Assembly (NCBI GenBank): GCA_013396655.1
Contig: WBMV01004154.1
Span: 460,045-524,044 of the forward strand
Direction: 5' to 3'
Source: Campylorhamphus procurvoides
Taxonomy: Eukaryota > Chordata > Aves > Passeriformes > Dendrocolaptidae
Length of the DNA stretch: 64,000 bases
Position numbers and translations under genes: made by a program. Under the pieces are notes generated by a model, which saw only the letters and a list, made by a program, of their open reading frames with translations, had not been told where the DNA came from and ran no database searches. Shown piece after piece: positions 52,546-64,000 of the stretch (within the stretch, counting starts at the first letter, position 1; every line of letters begins with the position of its first letter).

Positions 52546-55500
52546 TGTTGACTTTAGGTGAGAGACATTAAGACCCAATGATCTCAGGTAGTTCCCTAAA
52601 ACTAGAAAGGCACTTTGATCTTGTAATTATTCTGTATAAATGTTCTCAGGAAGTTGGTTGCTTATCAGGAAGCTCAGTTGCTGGATCACTGAAATTTGTT
52701 TTTCTATACATCTTGGACTACCCTCTAGATCACATGGACTAAATTTGCTTTACCCATGCAGTTCCTTGCTTGTTCCTTGCCTCCAACAGGCACACCATAA
52801 ACACAGCCACTGGACTCCATCACATTTTGGAATATTTAGTCATATTGATTCCACTGAAATAAATGTAAATCCCTTTTTCTTGTAGATGTAAGTTCACAAA
52901 AATATCTCATAAGGAGCTGGCAGACTGTAAATTTGCAGAGATGTTGTGTCTGTTTGTGTGGATAAGCAGAAGTTCATTTTCCAGGTCAACATCCTTTTTG
53001 CAAAAACATGCAATTCATACTGAAAGTAAAACCAACACACAAAAAAATGCCCAACAAACAAACCAAAAACTTCTGAGGGTCTTGGAACAAAATGCCACTG
53101 TTTTGGCAAGAAAAGCAAGTCCTAATATCAAGCTGTAAGTTAAATATCTAGAGAGATGCAAATGTAATTAATTCAATGATAATGAGGCAATCGATACATT
53201 GACACTTTCAGATTTGACAAGGATGATTACTGGATCACTATTTATCTTCCAGGTTTCCCAATAGTCAATGCCTTTAATGAAAAGTCTCCTTTGACTCTTT
53301 CCTGTCTGATGTTTTAGCTAGTTTGAATTATTAGCTCTAATTTTGTCAAGCTGGAATGTTATGGAGCGGGCTGCTAGGATACTGCAAGATTCATGGGTTT
53401 TGGATATTGTACCACAGTAAAACAGCTGGAGGGGAGGGGAGAACCGGTATGGTGAGTAATGGCAAATGCATCCATCACAACAAAGAAACTTCTATCAGCC
53501 CCACTGGCAAAACAGTGAGTTACTGAACTATCAAGGATATCAGACTGAGGTTTTTGAATGATGGCTAAATATACTTTCCCCTTGGAGGAGTGATCTTGCC
53601 TTGGACTGATGATATTTGCTGCTATCAATGATGACAACGAACATCTGTGCTCGGTGGTAGCTGCTTGTAATTTCTTTGCCAAACACATCCACTCACAGGA
53701 CAAATAGATGCCTTTTGAAATTAGCAATAAATAAGACCAAAAAAATGAACAAGATGTCCAGAATTATGGTACTGCCCAGCCACCTTTAAAAGAGTTAATT
53801 ATTTTTGACTGACCTAGTAGCATCACTAGTTTATTTATATCATCTCCTACAGTTTATTATAAAGCTTTTTAAAAATGATGTACAATGTTCCCATGGGGTA
53901 AAAGAACTACCAAGCCACAAACTCTGTCAACTCATAGTTTGTCACAGAACAGATGCCTTTCTTCAAAACCACATCAGTGTATGTACAAAAAGCACCAGGA
54001 AAGAAATTGTGACACAGTTGAAGTTAATGGTGAAAGTCTCATTGACTTCAAAATGGACAAGGGTTCAGGCATTGAGCACAGCTCTGAGGTTCTTTCCAAT
54101 TTTGGTATGCCTTTGGAAACAGTTTTTGCAAAAGTGAATGGGGCTGAAGCACTGAAGTCCGTCAGTTTGGTATTTAAAATCTTAATTACCTTAGGGTTGA
54201 GTATGGATCTGAAATTTTGAGCTGGCTTTAGTTCACAACCCTTCATATTGGTTTCATCATTTTGTCTTCACCATTACACTGCTTAAGAGGTCTGGGGAAG
54301 GTTATCATAAACTATCATGTTACTCATATGACTTTCATATGCATATGTAAAGTGAGATTGGATAATCATAAGGGTTTTTTATTGTCTTAACCATGTCTTT
54401 GTTTAAGGTTGTAATTCACACCCCTCTTCCTTTTTTCTTCCCATCCCAGTTTCTGAACAGAACTACAAAGAAAAAGGGAAAGACATAAGCATGATGGGAA
54501 CATAATGTAAACAGCATTGAGCACATCTCAGAACTTGGGAAAAACTTTCAAGGAAGACATACACTAAAGAGGGTGCACAGAGACTATTTCATGCTTGAAC
54601 TCCAGTGTCAGGGGAGCAGTTAAAACATACCACCCAAAGTGTAGCAGTAATTATGAGAAGAGAGCTAGTAATGAGTAAGCATATAAAAGCAAAGACTGGA
54701 AAGAAACAGTCAAAATAAACCAGGAAATGAGGCCTCTTAAAGCATCAAGGCTAAACTCAAAGACAGACATGGCACGGGCCCGTGGGGACTGATGCGACTT
54801 TGTGAGGGACAATAGACCTTTTGTTCACACTACTCAGGACCCCTGAAATCTGTTCCTTCTTGGCTTCTGCAGTGAGAAGAGTCTTCAGTGTTAAGTCTTG
54901 AATAACCTGAATCAAGTTCACATTTAAAGTATAGTAACAGTATATCATGGGTTTGTAGTAGCCACAGTTTGTGTCCAATGTGAGCAGCCACTGCTACAGG
55001 GGAGGGATGGATGCCCTCTAAATGAAGTCAGGGTTGATGCCTAGAATTATTTAGATTTCATTCACCTTTTGTGCTGGACCCTGACCTCTGATCTCTGCTG
55101 GCTTCAGAGGTACAAAATGTATGGGAACATGTTTAGATACATTTTTCTGTGGGGATAAGCAAGAGAAAGAGAGATGGACATATTCAAATGGCCTCTTGTG
55201 GGTCTCTAACTCGACTACAAACACATTTCAGCTTAAAATAATGATGGGTTCATTCTGACTGTTAGTAGCTCTGAAAGATCAAGCCCTACTTGTGATGTAG
55301 TAAAGTGAAAGAAATGTTTACTGTGTTGAATGTCTCACTCCAACAAAGCCTCCATTACAACTTTACTCTCAACTGCATCAGGAGCTGTTTCTTCTTCGTT
55401 GTCATTTTCTTGAGGTGGTGGAAGCACTGGTGAACTTAGGAATGCTAGTATGGGCTTCACTTTCTGATTAATATATATAAATTTAGTATAAATTACTAAA

Positions 55501-55593
55501 ATCCCCCAAACAGGCTTAACTGAGTCACCTGAGTCCATAGTGCTGTTAGATTGCTGGATAAGACTAGTTTTTCTGACATTCAAATCAGGTTAT
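52546..55593. other. Intergenic sequence with an ancient-looking hairpin motif
   Basis: No gene or recognised transposon. At 54018-54051 TTGAAGTTAATG and CATTGACTTCAA form a near-perfect 12-base stem around a 10-base loop. A similar CCCATTG/CAATGGG hairpin lies at 25778-25795. Confidence 0.55.
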
Positions 55594-55702
55594 TGGACAC
55601 TGGGCAACCTGGCCTAGTAGAAGTTGTCCCTGCCTATGGTAGGGGGATTGGAACTAGATGGTCTTGAGGGTTCCTTCCAATTCAAATCATTCTGTGAGAT
55701 GA
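55594..55702 (+). mobile_element. CR1 LINE 3' end
   Basis: Plus-strand terminus: GGGCAACCTGGCCTAGTAGA, AGTTGTCCCTGCCTATGGTA, GGGGGATTGGAACTAGATGG, TCTTGAGGGTTCCTTCCAAT, then a decayed tail ATCATTCTGTGAGATGA. Confidence 0.9.
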
Positions 55703-58700
55703 CACAGGACATAAGGGATCTGAACTCTTTTGATTAAGTATTCTACAATATCACAGGTGGCCCTAGACACGATTGGCTGAGTATTTGAATGACACTCTTT
55801 ATTAATACAGTCAATAGAGCTTGGAAAACAATTGATCTCCTCTTAAGGTAGACATCTGAGCAACATCTATTCTAGGAAATAAAACACTGCCGGAATTCAA
55901 GGGTGAGAATGGTCTTTTCTGGGGTCAAGGTGATACTCTCACTAAATCTTCTTTCAGTAAATGATAATTCTTCCAAGGTAAATTAGCACAAACCAAAGAA
56001 TCTTCCCAACAGAGAGTTTGGATCTGCCGATCTCATTTTGGAGGTTAGGAGAGTTTAAATCATGGGCCATGCCAAACTGTGTCAGCTGGCAAAATGACCC
56101 TGATATGACTCTACTGACTATACTGGTTATATCTGTACTGATGATGGCAACAGAAACACCTCTTACCTTCTTAGACACTGCACATAGACATAAAAATTGA
56201 GAGTTTTAATCTTGAACTGAATCCCACTTCTAGGGTAGGATGGGGGCAGCCTGCAGCCCAGGGTGTCAGGAACCTCCAGTGGGATGGAGGTGGGGAAATG
56301 AGCCCATGAGCTGGAGTCAGGGTCAGGGTCAGGATCAGCACCGGTGAAGGTAACCAGGATTTAGCCCAGGCAGGGCCAAGGTCAGGTCTGCATGTGCTTC
56401 TGTTCCTGCTGAGGAGGAATCAGCACTTTTTTTAACGTGAAACCAGCACTTTCTGTCTGGCAGATGTTTGAATAAGATATTTGTTCATTAGAGCTGTGAT
56501 ATCAGAGTTGCTCATAACTGATTAAACTGGTCTCTGGATTGTAGTATGATTATCCTCCACATGCAACCACACATCTCCCTCCTCTCTTTCATGCTGTTTG
56601 GTTTTGTGTTCTTTTGCTGTAGGTGTTGCTTTTCATTTCCCTCAACTTTAATGGTCTCCCTCTCCTCTTGTTTAGCAAGATCAGTCTGGAGATCCAGCTC
56701 AGAAGGAGGTTTCATACTTTGGGGATCCAGTTCACAAGGGAGCCCCATAGTCCCAAACGATAACAGCAAGTGAAGGGGCAGAGGGGCACAGCCTTGAGGG
56801 ACACTGACAATTTTCGTGGACATGTGTGCTTGGGCTGGCTCAAAGAAATAGCTAGCACCAGTGTGTGGGTGTTGGATGCTTCCTGTGGTGGAATACAGCT
56901 GGTGTCTCTGAGTATCTAACAGTGCTTTTATAATTGCTGGTATTAAAGAATTATTGAGAGAAGGTAAGAAAAAGGAAGAAATAAAAGCTAAAATAATTTC
57001 TCCAAAGCCAGTGTTCATTTCCTAGGCAACAGTGTGGAAAATAATGGAGGCCTAATCGTATAAATTAAGATCTGTAAATGGAAATAGCCTCCTCTTTTAA
57101 TTATTTCAGCAATACATTCCCTCTCTCTCTCTTTCTTTTTTTTATTTATCCATTACCTTTCAATATTAAATAGCATCACCAGTAAACAGAAAAAAAATGG
57201 AAATATTTTCTAGCTGCAGTCACTAACTGAGCAGAAGTGCAAATAAGCAGCTCACTTTGGATTTTGAAGCTGGAATGTAACTGAATTTCAAACTACAGAT
57301 CTAGATCTAAATTTCAGTGGTAGCTCTAACACGGTCTTTGACTCTAGCTGGTGTCAAAACTTTTAGTTTAGATTCAATGAAGACAATAATGGAAAGTATC
57401 AACCCCAAAACTCTCTCTCATCAATAATTGATGTTTAAATTATGCTAATAATCTGATGTCAAGATTACAAATTAAATTAACTATTCAGTTCACCTTTATG
57501 CTGAAAAGAAGGATTTTTCATTTCCCTTCTGTGCACTAATCTGAATTGGGTGGGACAGTCAGACCTTGCACGGCTGCAATTGGGATCCCACTCCAATCCC
57601 ATCATTTCACTGCCATTGCTCCTGATTTACATTGGCAGCAAATGTTTTTCCACATCACTAAGAGATACAGTTTTATTTAAGACAGATTTATTTCACTGGA
57701 AACGGAAATGAAGTCCTTCTATGAATACTATATGTCTAAAAAAGCTTTGACTCTTTGCCTCCTTTCCCTTCTACTCCCTGCCCCCTTTTCTTTTTGTAAT
57801 GCTGAAGGTAATGAAGCAAAATTTGTTGCTACAGATCTAAACACGACAATTCGGCAATTTTTATTTCCTTAGTTCAGCTGAATTTGTTATTCTCATACAG
57901 TTCTGTAATTGCCTTTTTTTTTTTCCCCAGCTATCAAGTTCACACCGGCAGAAGAAAGACTGCCTTAGATCTGAACTTGATGCTGGAGGTCATCAGAAAG
58001 ATTATGTAACATGACTCAAAAAAGCTTTACAAACTGTTCAAATAGCAGAACATTTCTAGTACATTGCAGGAACATAAAAGTGAAACCAAACAAACCCAAA
58101 CCATTTTGCAATTACTGACAAAATCATGCACTGGCAGAAAATGTGAAAGTACAACAGGAGTGGAGTGATGGAGGGTTTTTTTCTCTTTTCTTTCTTTTTT
58201 GTCCCTTTTTTCCCCTTCCTTTTTTCTTTCCTTTGGTACCAATAAAGCAAATGTATCTCAGTTTTGAAACAACTGCAGACTTGTCCACTCCCCCTGCATT
58301 ACTACTTCCCTTTGTATTCCTAGCACCAGAAAAAGATAACATTAGCTCCACAAGTAAATTAAATGATGAATGTTACAGTTCCCTTTTTCCGAACCTAACT
58401 CTTTAAAGCTTAGTTTAGAGGCTTAAATGTGGAATGAGGGACTGTGTCCTGTTTCTCCCTGCTGGGTTCATTTAGGATAAAACCCAGGCTGTCCTGCATT
58501 TTAGTTGGAGACTTGCACACAGTGGGGGTGATTGGACTTTCTCTGCCCAAGGCACAACATATGCTACTTCCCATCACTTTAATAGGCATTAGTTCCGCAG
58601 ACAGCACTGGTCAAATGTACATTATTCACAATCACTTTAATGCAAATATGCAAGGATGAGAGAGAAAATATGTCACAAAGAAAGAATCGGCCATTTCTGT

Positions 58701-61700
58701 TCTTTTCTGATTTTCTTTTTCTATCACAACATCTCTTCTTTCAACATACCTGCTTGGCTACATGCACGTGCAGTCACTGCATTTTTTTGGGAGAATTTTT
58801 TTTTTTTTTATGGAAGGTCTCAACATTGTTGGTTGAAACTGTTTAGATGTAAAATATCAATGTTACACTCTTACTAATGGTGCTGTGTTATTGTTATTCT
58901 TAGCACTCACAAAACAACATTTTCATTCTCAACCTCTTCTGTTTTGGAAGGTTCATTCTAATCACTATTTTTGTTATTTTTGGTCTGATGAATCCTTTTG
59001 TGCACCCCCAGAATGACCTGTGTCTGTAGCAAATAAAGCTTCCTAATTAAATTATTAACACCAGAAATGCATTTATACACTTCTGCTCAGATGAGGAGTA
59101 GTTTCATGTTCATTTACACCATGAGTTCTTCACATTTTTATTTTAGCTGTGTAAATTACATGTAGAGCTCTTCTCACTGCCACTGTGCTATAAATCCAGT
59201 TATGGTACTGTGTTATAAAGATATTCTTGGTATCTACTGTCTGTTTACCTGCCTGTCCATCTTTATTTCCTTGTGATGGGTCCTGAACAGATAAAAACCA
59301 AGCAGTGCCTCTTCTGTGAAGATTCCTGACAAGTCTTAAAAGATAATGAATACAATTCAGCAGCTTATTCAGAATACGATGTTGCAAGTCACTATATCTA
59401 AGAATTTACCATTTTTTAAATTTTTTTTTGGTTCTCATTTCCTTGCCAAGTGCAACACTTCCCTCCCACCCTGCTCATTCATTCCTGCAGGTGTCAAGGT
59501 TTTCTAAGTTATCACACTTATGGTTGTTTCTTTCCAACCAACTTCCTACATAAATCCAATGGATATGTTTAGACTGACTATCAAGCATGAATCTAAGCTT
59601 ATCAGACATTTGATAAAGTGGAAAGATGTTGCTGTGTGGCAGCCAAAATCAATCTAACCTTTGGCTGCCACGGTGTTCCTTAAGAGAGAGGAATTGTTCC
59701 TCTCCATCTCATAATCAAGGCCAGTGGTAAAACCTTGGCCAGACCCCAAGTAGAGAATACCAGCTCATGAACTGTAGCGGCACAACCCAACTTACCTCTC
59801 CAAGGAGCTTACATGCCATACTGGAAGGATCTTTGTTGTAACAAAGAGACAGAGACATTGGAACTAGAGATCTTGTGGATGAATAAACTGAAACCTCAGA
59901 TTTCAAGCCAAGAGTTCACCGGATCCATCAGGATAATTTTCAAGGGTAAGTGGTAGCTTCTGCAAGTTTTATTTCTTTAAGGCTGTTTATCCTTGCTAAG
60001 AAAATATCCAGGCTCTAGCCCAGGTTCTTGGGGTCATGCCAGGAACTTATTGTTATTTGTGTTGTTTTGAAATTAAATAATATATGGTCAATGGCACAGA
60101 ACATTGGGGCGTCAGAGAGCCAAAACTATGAGTTCCCTATAAGAAATCATTTAGGAAAAATAAAAGCAGGTTTTGTTAGACATTCACCTGTGAATCTCAA
60201 AAGATATAATTTTTAAAAATAAATATATATTTTCATGAAGACATTTTAATTCAGGCAAAATGGTGTTTTCTGAAGAGAAATTATTCTCCTTTCTCACACA
60301 CCAGGTATGTCCACAATGTTCACTTCACTAGTTTCATTAGTTCAAGTGATGAGGCATTAATTGCAAAATGTAACATTACATTAAGTTTGCTTTCTAATAG
60401 GTGACTTTTCATGGCACAGTGCTGTACCAATGACTTCTAATTAAAGTTCAACTTTGTCCTTCTAAGTACAGAAGGAAGGTCAAAACAGTGAGTGTGTGCA
60501 TGTATTTTGAAACACAGATAAAGGTTTTGGCAACCCGTTTATAGCACCCCTTTAAAACACAGTACTTGATGCCACAGAGAGGATTAAATGATGACAATAT
60601 GATAGATGAAACTTGGTTCGTTTGATTATTCACTGACACCTTATTGCAACCTCACTAGAATCAGCCCAGGTTTACATCACCAGAAAGAGGAAAACAATTT
60701 TGCTTTTTTTAATTTTATTTTTATGTGTCATCCTACTGGAGAGTTACATGGATCATAATCAAGGCTGGCCCAATGCCAAGTACCAGGGAGTCTTGGCCAA
60801 TGATCTATGTGTTTTCCTGGCCTAGTGATATAAATTGCATCAATTTTGTAAGAAACAGCAACAAGGAGCAAAGCAGCAAGCATTGCATCTGGACACCTTA
60901 AACTTCTCAGCCTGAACGAACTCATTCCTAGTTATATCTGGATTAGCTAAGAGGTTTTTGTATTATTTCTAGTAGTCTTTGTCCTCTCTGTATGTATAAC
61001 AAGGTGTTTTATTGGATCTGTCAGTATCTTGCAGAAAAAAAATAAAGGCCAATAAAAATAACAATTGAAATTACTATGCTCCTGCTCCTCCTTCCTCTGC
61101 AGCTATTTGCTTTATTTATGCTTTTACCAATACCAGAGGAGTTATAGGAGTTTTTAAAAAAGGTTTGGAACTAGCCAAGCATTGCTTCCCCTCGAAGCAA
61201 TCGCTTCATGGACCACTTTATTTACTACACAGTTCAGATGTCAGATATTTACATTGTAGGCGTTTTATTATTAATAGATTTTTCAATTGGGAAAGCCTGT
61301 GTTCTCTGAACTTAGTGGGACTTTATCTTTTCTTATGGGCGATGAGTGATTTATGTGGACAGCTCCTATTAATGTTAATGGAAAGCAAATGTGTAAATCT
61401 CTCCACAGCAGACAGATAACAATCTGACAAAAGTGGTCCAAGCAACGGGTCTAACTAGCAATTAGCATAAAAGATTGACATCAGCTCCAACTCAGTATTT
61501 ATACAAGTACTGTTAATCTGAATAGAGAGTCAAATTAATCCCTTGGGTAATTCCTGCTTTGGAATTTCAGCATTGAAGATTGCAGTCCTCTCTGCCTTCA
61601 AATGTGGAAACTAAATCTAAATGCAGGGGTGTTAAGGTCAAGAGTCTGATACCCTGGTTCAGAGGGGAACCTTGTAAATCAAGCCAATCTTATAGCTCCT

Positions 61701-62003
61701 GCAAAGCCATTTGAAAACTGAGATTTATAAATGAAGCTGGGAGAATTGCATGTATTTTTGGGGTTAGGCACATAAAATAACATCAGGAAGACAAGATCTT
61801 TCAGCAAAGAACAACTAGGACAGAAAAAGGGTAATTTGAAAGGTCCTTCCTGTGAAAATCTTGTAGGAAAAGGAGTCAAGGATTAGGAAAGAAAATGAAA
61901 AATAAAAGAACAGCATCAGATTTTAATCAGAAAATCATCAATGTTTTTAGGTTGAATTGCTTTTGTCGAGATGTGTTTGTTTTTCTTTAAAAGTACTGTG
62001 AAA
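55703..62003. other. Intergenic sequence, nothing recognised
   Basis: About 6.3 kb, the longest stretch here without a recognised element. A GGGTCA-type hexamer repeat lies at 56314-56340. A CT/T-rich run lies at 57118-57145 and a pyrimidine-rich run at 58165-58235 (its complement reads as a lysine/arginine-rich frame, an artefact). No exon of a flanking gene was identified; a splice-acceptor-like stretch at 57910-57930 is discussed among the rejected items. Confidence 0.55.
56314..56340 (+). repeat. Short GGGTCA hexamer repeat
   Basis: Four imperfect TCAGGG/TCAGGA units (AGTCAGGGTCAGGGTCAGG then ATCAGCA). The hexamer resembles a nuclear-receptor half-site, but the tandem form is more simply a short repeat. 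Confidence 0.75.
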
Positions 62004-62350
62004 AATCATAGAATCTGGCTGGACGAGACCTCAGAGATCATCTCATTCCAACCTCCTGCCATAGGCAGGGACACCTCCCACTATCCCAGGTTGCTCCAAG
62101 CCCCATCCAACCTGGCCTTGGACACTTCCAGGGATGGGGCAGCCACAGCTTCTCTGAGAAATCTGCCCCAGTGTCTCACCACGTTCACAGTGAAGAATTT
62201 CTTCCTAATATCTAATATAAATCTTTCCTTTTTCAGTTTAAAGCCATTCTTCCTTGTCCTGTCACTCCAAGCTGTAGTTCCAAAGTTCTGCTCCAGGTTT
62301 CTTGGAGCCCCTTTAGGTGCTGGAAGGTGTTCTAAGGTCCCTCTGGAGCA
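62004..62350 (-). mobile_element. CR1 LINE 3' fragment
   Basis: Best-preserved minus-strand CR1 here, about 350 bp. AATCATAGAATCTGGCTGGA, GACCTCAGAGATCATCTCAT, TTGCTCCAAGCCCCATCCAA, CCTGGCCTTGGACACTTCCA, GGGATGGGGCAGCCACAGCT, AAGAATTTCTTCCTAATATC, AAAGCCATTCTTCCTTGTCC and GGTGCTGGAAGGTGTTCTAA read in CR1 order. Its 3' end is at the left. Confidence 0.95.
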
Positions 62351-62699
62351 TTCTGTTCTTGAAATACCAATATTCCTGATTCTTGACTGTAGCTACAGTT
62401 TAGGTAGAACCAAGGAAGAGTTTCACAGCATAAAATAATGATGAATATTGTCCAGTGGTATAATGGGAGAGAAAATCAGGCTCAAGAGTGAGCTCTGCAC
62501 AGCAGGATCTTGGTGTGTCTCATTCATCGCTGCCCGGATCTCAAGTTCAGACCAAACTCAAGACGTAGCTATGGGACATAATAAGATATAAACTCATAAA
62601 CTTCCATTTAACTTGTCAAACAGGAAATATTCTGCTGGGTAGGTGGAGAGCATCCTCATGGACAAAGCACTGAGAAGATAAATGGACAGTGAGGTGGTC
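62351..62699. other. Spacer between two CR1 copies, nothing recognised
   Basis: About 350 bases between a minus-strand and a plus-strand CR1. It could include diverged upstream CR1 sequence, but I cannot align it by eye. Confidence 0.5.
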
Positions 62700-63525
62700 T
62701 GAAAACTGATTGTGCTGCCATGATCAGAGGCTTGTTATCAGTGACACAAAGTCCAGCTGGAGGTTGATACCTAGAGGTGTGCTCAGGGGTCAGTACTGAA
62801 GCAAATACTCTTTAACCTCTTCCATAATGATCTGGATGATGGAGCAGAATTCACACTTAGTATACTTGCAGATGCCTTGAAACTGGAAGAAGTGCCTGGT
62901 GCAGCAGATGAGTGTGCTCCCATTCAGAGGGACTTTGACAGGCCAGAGAAATGAGCTGAAAGTAACCTCATGAAGTTCAACAGAAGGAATGACAAATCCT
63001 GCACCTGGGCACAAATAACTCCATGTACCAGTACGGGCTGGGGAATGACTGTCTGGAAGCAGAGGGGTTCCTGGTGAACAAGAATTTGAACATAGGCCAA
63101 CAATGTGGCCTCACAACAGGAGTGACCAGCAGCATCCTGGGCTGCATTAGGAAGAATCCTTCCAGCCAGTCAGACTCAGTGAGACCCATACAAAGTGCTG
63201 TGGCCAGTTCTGGTCTCACCAGTACAGGATAGACATAGACTCATTGAAGTGAGTCCAGCAAATTACCACAAAGACATTCAGGGGATGCAGAGATGAGGCT
63301 TAGAGAGCTAGGATTATTTAATTTTGAGAACAGAAGGCTCCTGGGTGGTCTTATTCATGTGTCCAAATGGCTAGTGGGGAAGAGTAGACAAGACAGAAGC
63401 AGAGTCTTCTCAGAAGAGTCTGGACAACTTGTTCAAGGTGACCATGCTCTGTGCAAGAGAACTGGGTTAGATGACCTTGCGACATCCCTTCCAATCTCTG
63501 CTGTTCTTGATTTTGTGAACCCTTC
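62700..63525 (+). mobile_element. Decayed CR1 LINE with ORF2 C-terminal remnant
   Basis: Plus-strand CR1, longer than the others, covering the end of ORF2 and part of the 3' UTR. DNA words: AATGATCTGGATGATGGAGC, CAGATGCCTTGAAACTGG, ATGAAGTTCAACAGAAGGAA and GTCCTGCA-like ATCCTGCACCTGGGC. Translated fragments in different frames keep the CR1 reverse-transcriptase C-terminal signature: NKNLNIGQQC and SILGCIRK (63023 frame), and RLRELGLFNFENRRLLGGL (63293 frame). Frame changes and stops show that it is a dead copy. It ends with CTGGGTTAGATGACCTTGCG, CATCCCTTCCAATC, a diverged CR1 terminus. Confidence 0.88.
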
Positions 63526-63929
63526 AGGCTCAGTTCAGTTGCCCAGACAAAGGATCTGCCAGCTTTTGAGATAAATATGGTATCATTATCCTGACTAGTT
63601 TGCATTTGCTTTTCCAGGTACGACTTATGTTGTTTTCCACCCCCACTGAGATTCCTTACTTTTGCCCATTAAGGAATGAGCCTATGAATAAAGGCAGTTG
63701 CCTTTCATCTGGTTGTAGTTACATCTTAGTGCCTGTGCCAAGCCAAGCCAACATAATGGTGTTGAGTCCTGAAGCAACTTATCCTGTGACTTGTGACTTC
63801 TGCACTAAAACTCTTGGCTTGGATATGAAATGTCAAAGTGTCCCATTACTGTTCTCAGCCAGAGACATCCAGTTTTTGTGTGTTTTTGTTAATATGCAGC
63901 CTGCTGTTGGGTGACTCCTTGAACAGAGG
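63526..63929. other. Spacer, nothing recognised
   Basis: About 400 bases between two CR1 3' ends. The open frame at 63600-63914 has no recognisable domain. Confidence 0.5.
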
Positions 63930-63990
63930 TGTGAGACAAGATGATCCCCAGAGGTTCCAATCTCAACAGTTTTATGATTCTGTGATTCTG
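63930..63990 (+). mobile_element. CR1 LINE 3' terminus
   Basis: GTGAGACAAGATGATCCCCA, GAGGTTCCAATCTCAACAG and the tandem tail TTTATGATTCTGTGATTCTG mark a plus-strand CR1 end. Only about 60 bp are recognisable. Confidence 0.8.
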
Positions 63991-64000
63991 ACTTTATTCC

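Noticed and set aside
57900..58010. Strong pyrimidine tract plus CCCCAG followed by an open stretch (a possible isolated exon)
   Set aside because: The downstream frame reads about 25 codons to a stop with no recognisable protein and no partner exon nearby. It is more likely chance T-rich sequence before AG.
62977..63219. 80-codon minus-strand open frame and other frames at 62790-63605
   Set aside because: They overlap a decayed plus-strand CR1 whose ORF2 words explain the sequence.
33951..64000. Possible exons of the next gene (PKHD1 is the mammalian neighbour of TFAP2B)
   Set aside because: No exon with recognisable PKHD1 or other protein words and paired splice sites was found. In mammals the distance is hundreds of kb, so absence here is expected.

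Overview
The window is vertebrate nuclear DNA, almost certainly from a bird. It has multi-kilobase introns with GT-AG boundaries, one recognisable vertebrate transcription-factor gene, and, in the right-hand 28 kb, about a dozen fragments of CR1, the typical avian LINE. The CR1 fragments show the usual 3' tails built on ATTCTATGATTCTATG-like words. I find no bacterial, plasmid, phage or CRISPR feature. Species cannot be named from sequence alone.

Left part (1-about 27,740, + strand): the body of TFAP2B, transcription factor AP-2 beta. Six coding exons (2 to 7) lie at 815-1273, 6238-6298, 14193-14412, 16985-17103, 19721-19862 and 21885-22185. All junctions are GT-AG and the phases agree throughout (0, 1, 2, 1, 2), giving 433 codons of open frame ending in TGA. 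Only coding exon 1 is missing; it lies before base 1, and about 27 residues there would restore the 460-residue length I recall for mammalian AP-2 beta. Exon 2 carries the proline/glutamine/tyrosine-rich transactivation region with a PPPY motif. Exons 4 to 7 carry the basic region and helix-span-helix dimerisation/DNA-binding domain. A long 3' UTR follows, with simple repeats just after the stop; its best candidate poly(A) signal is AATAAA at 27,714.

Middle part (about 27,740-34,000): noncoding flank with GC-rich stretches, four runs of N, and one clear assembly fault. A 161-bp sequence is present twice, perfectly, on either side of a 160-bp segment delimited by single Ns. At least one block here looks like a conserved developmental enhancer.

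Right part (about 34,000-64,000): intergenic sequence with no gene I can support. It holds CR1 copies in both orientations, one CR1 with a local inversion, a degenerate minisatellite near 36.8-37.1 kb, and a longer, decayed CR1 that still shows ORF2 C-terminal words at 62.7-63.5 kb.

The first 36 kb contain no CR1 copy that I can see, while the last 28 kb contain about eleven. This fits a repeat-poor regulatory domain around a developmental transcription-factor gene, with several A/T-rich, homeodomain-site-dense blocks in the introns that are enhancer candidates. I found no previously undescribed gene system. The most interesting points are an exon 6 acceptor that is also a consensus donor, the small frame-shifting exon 3, the enhancer-like blocks, the inverted CR1 and the misassembly.
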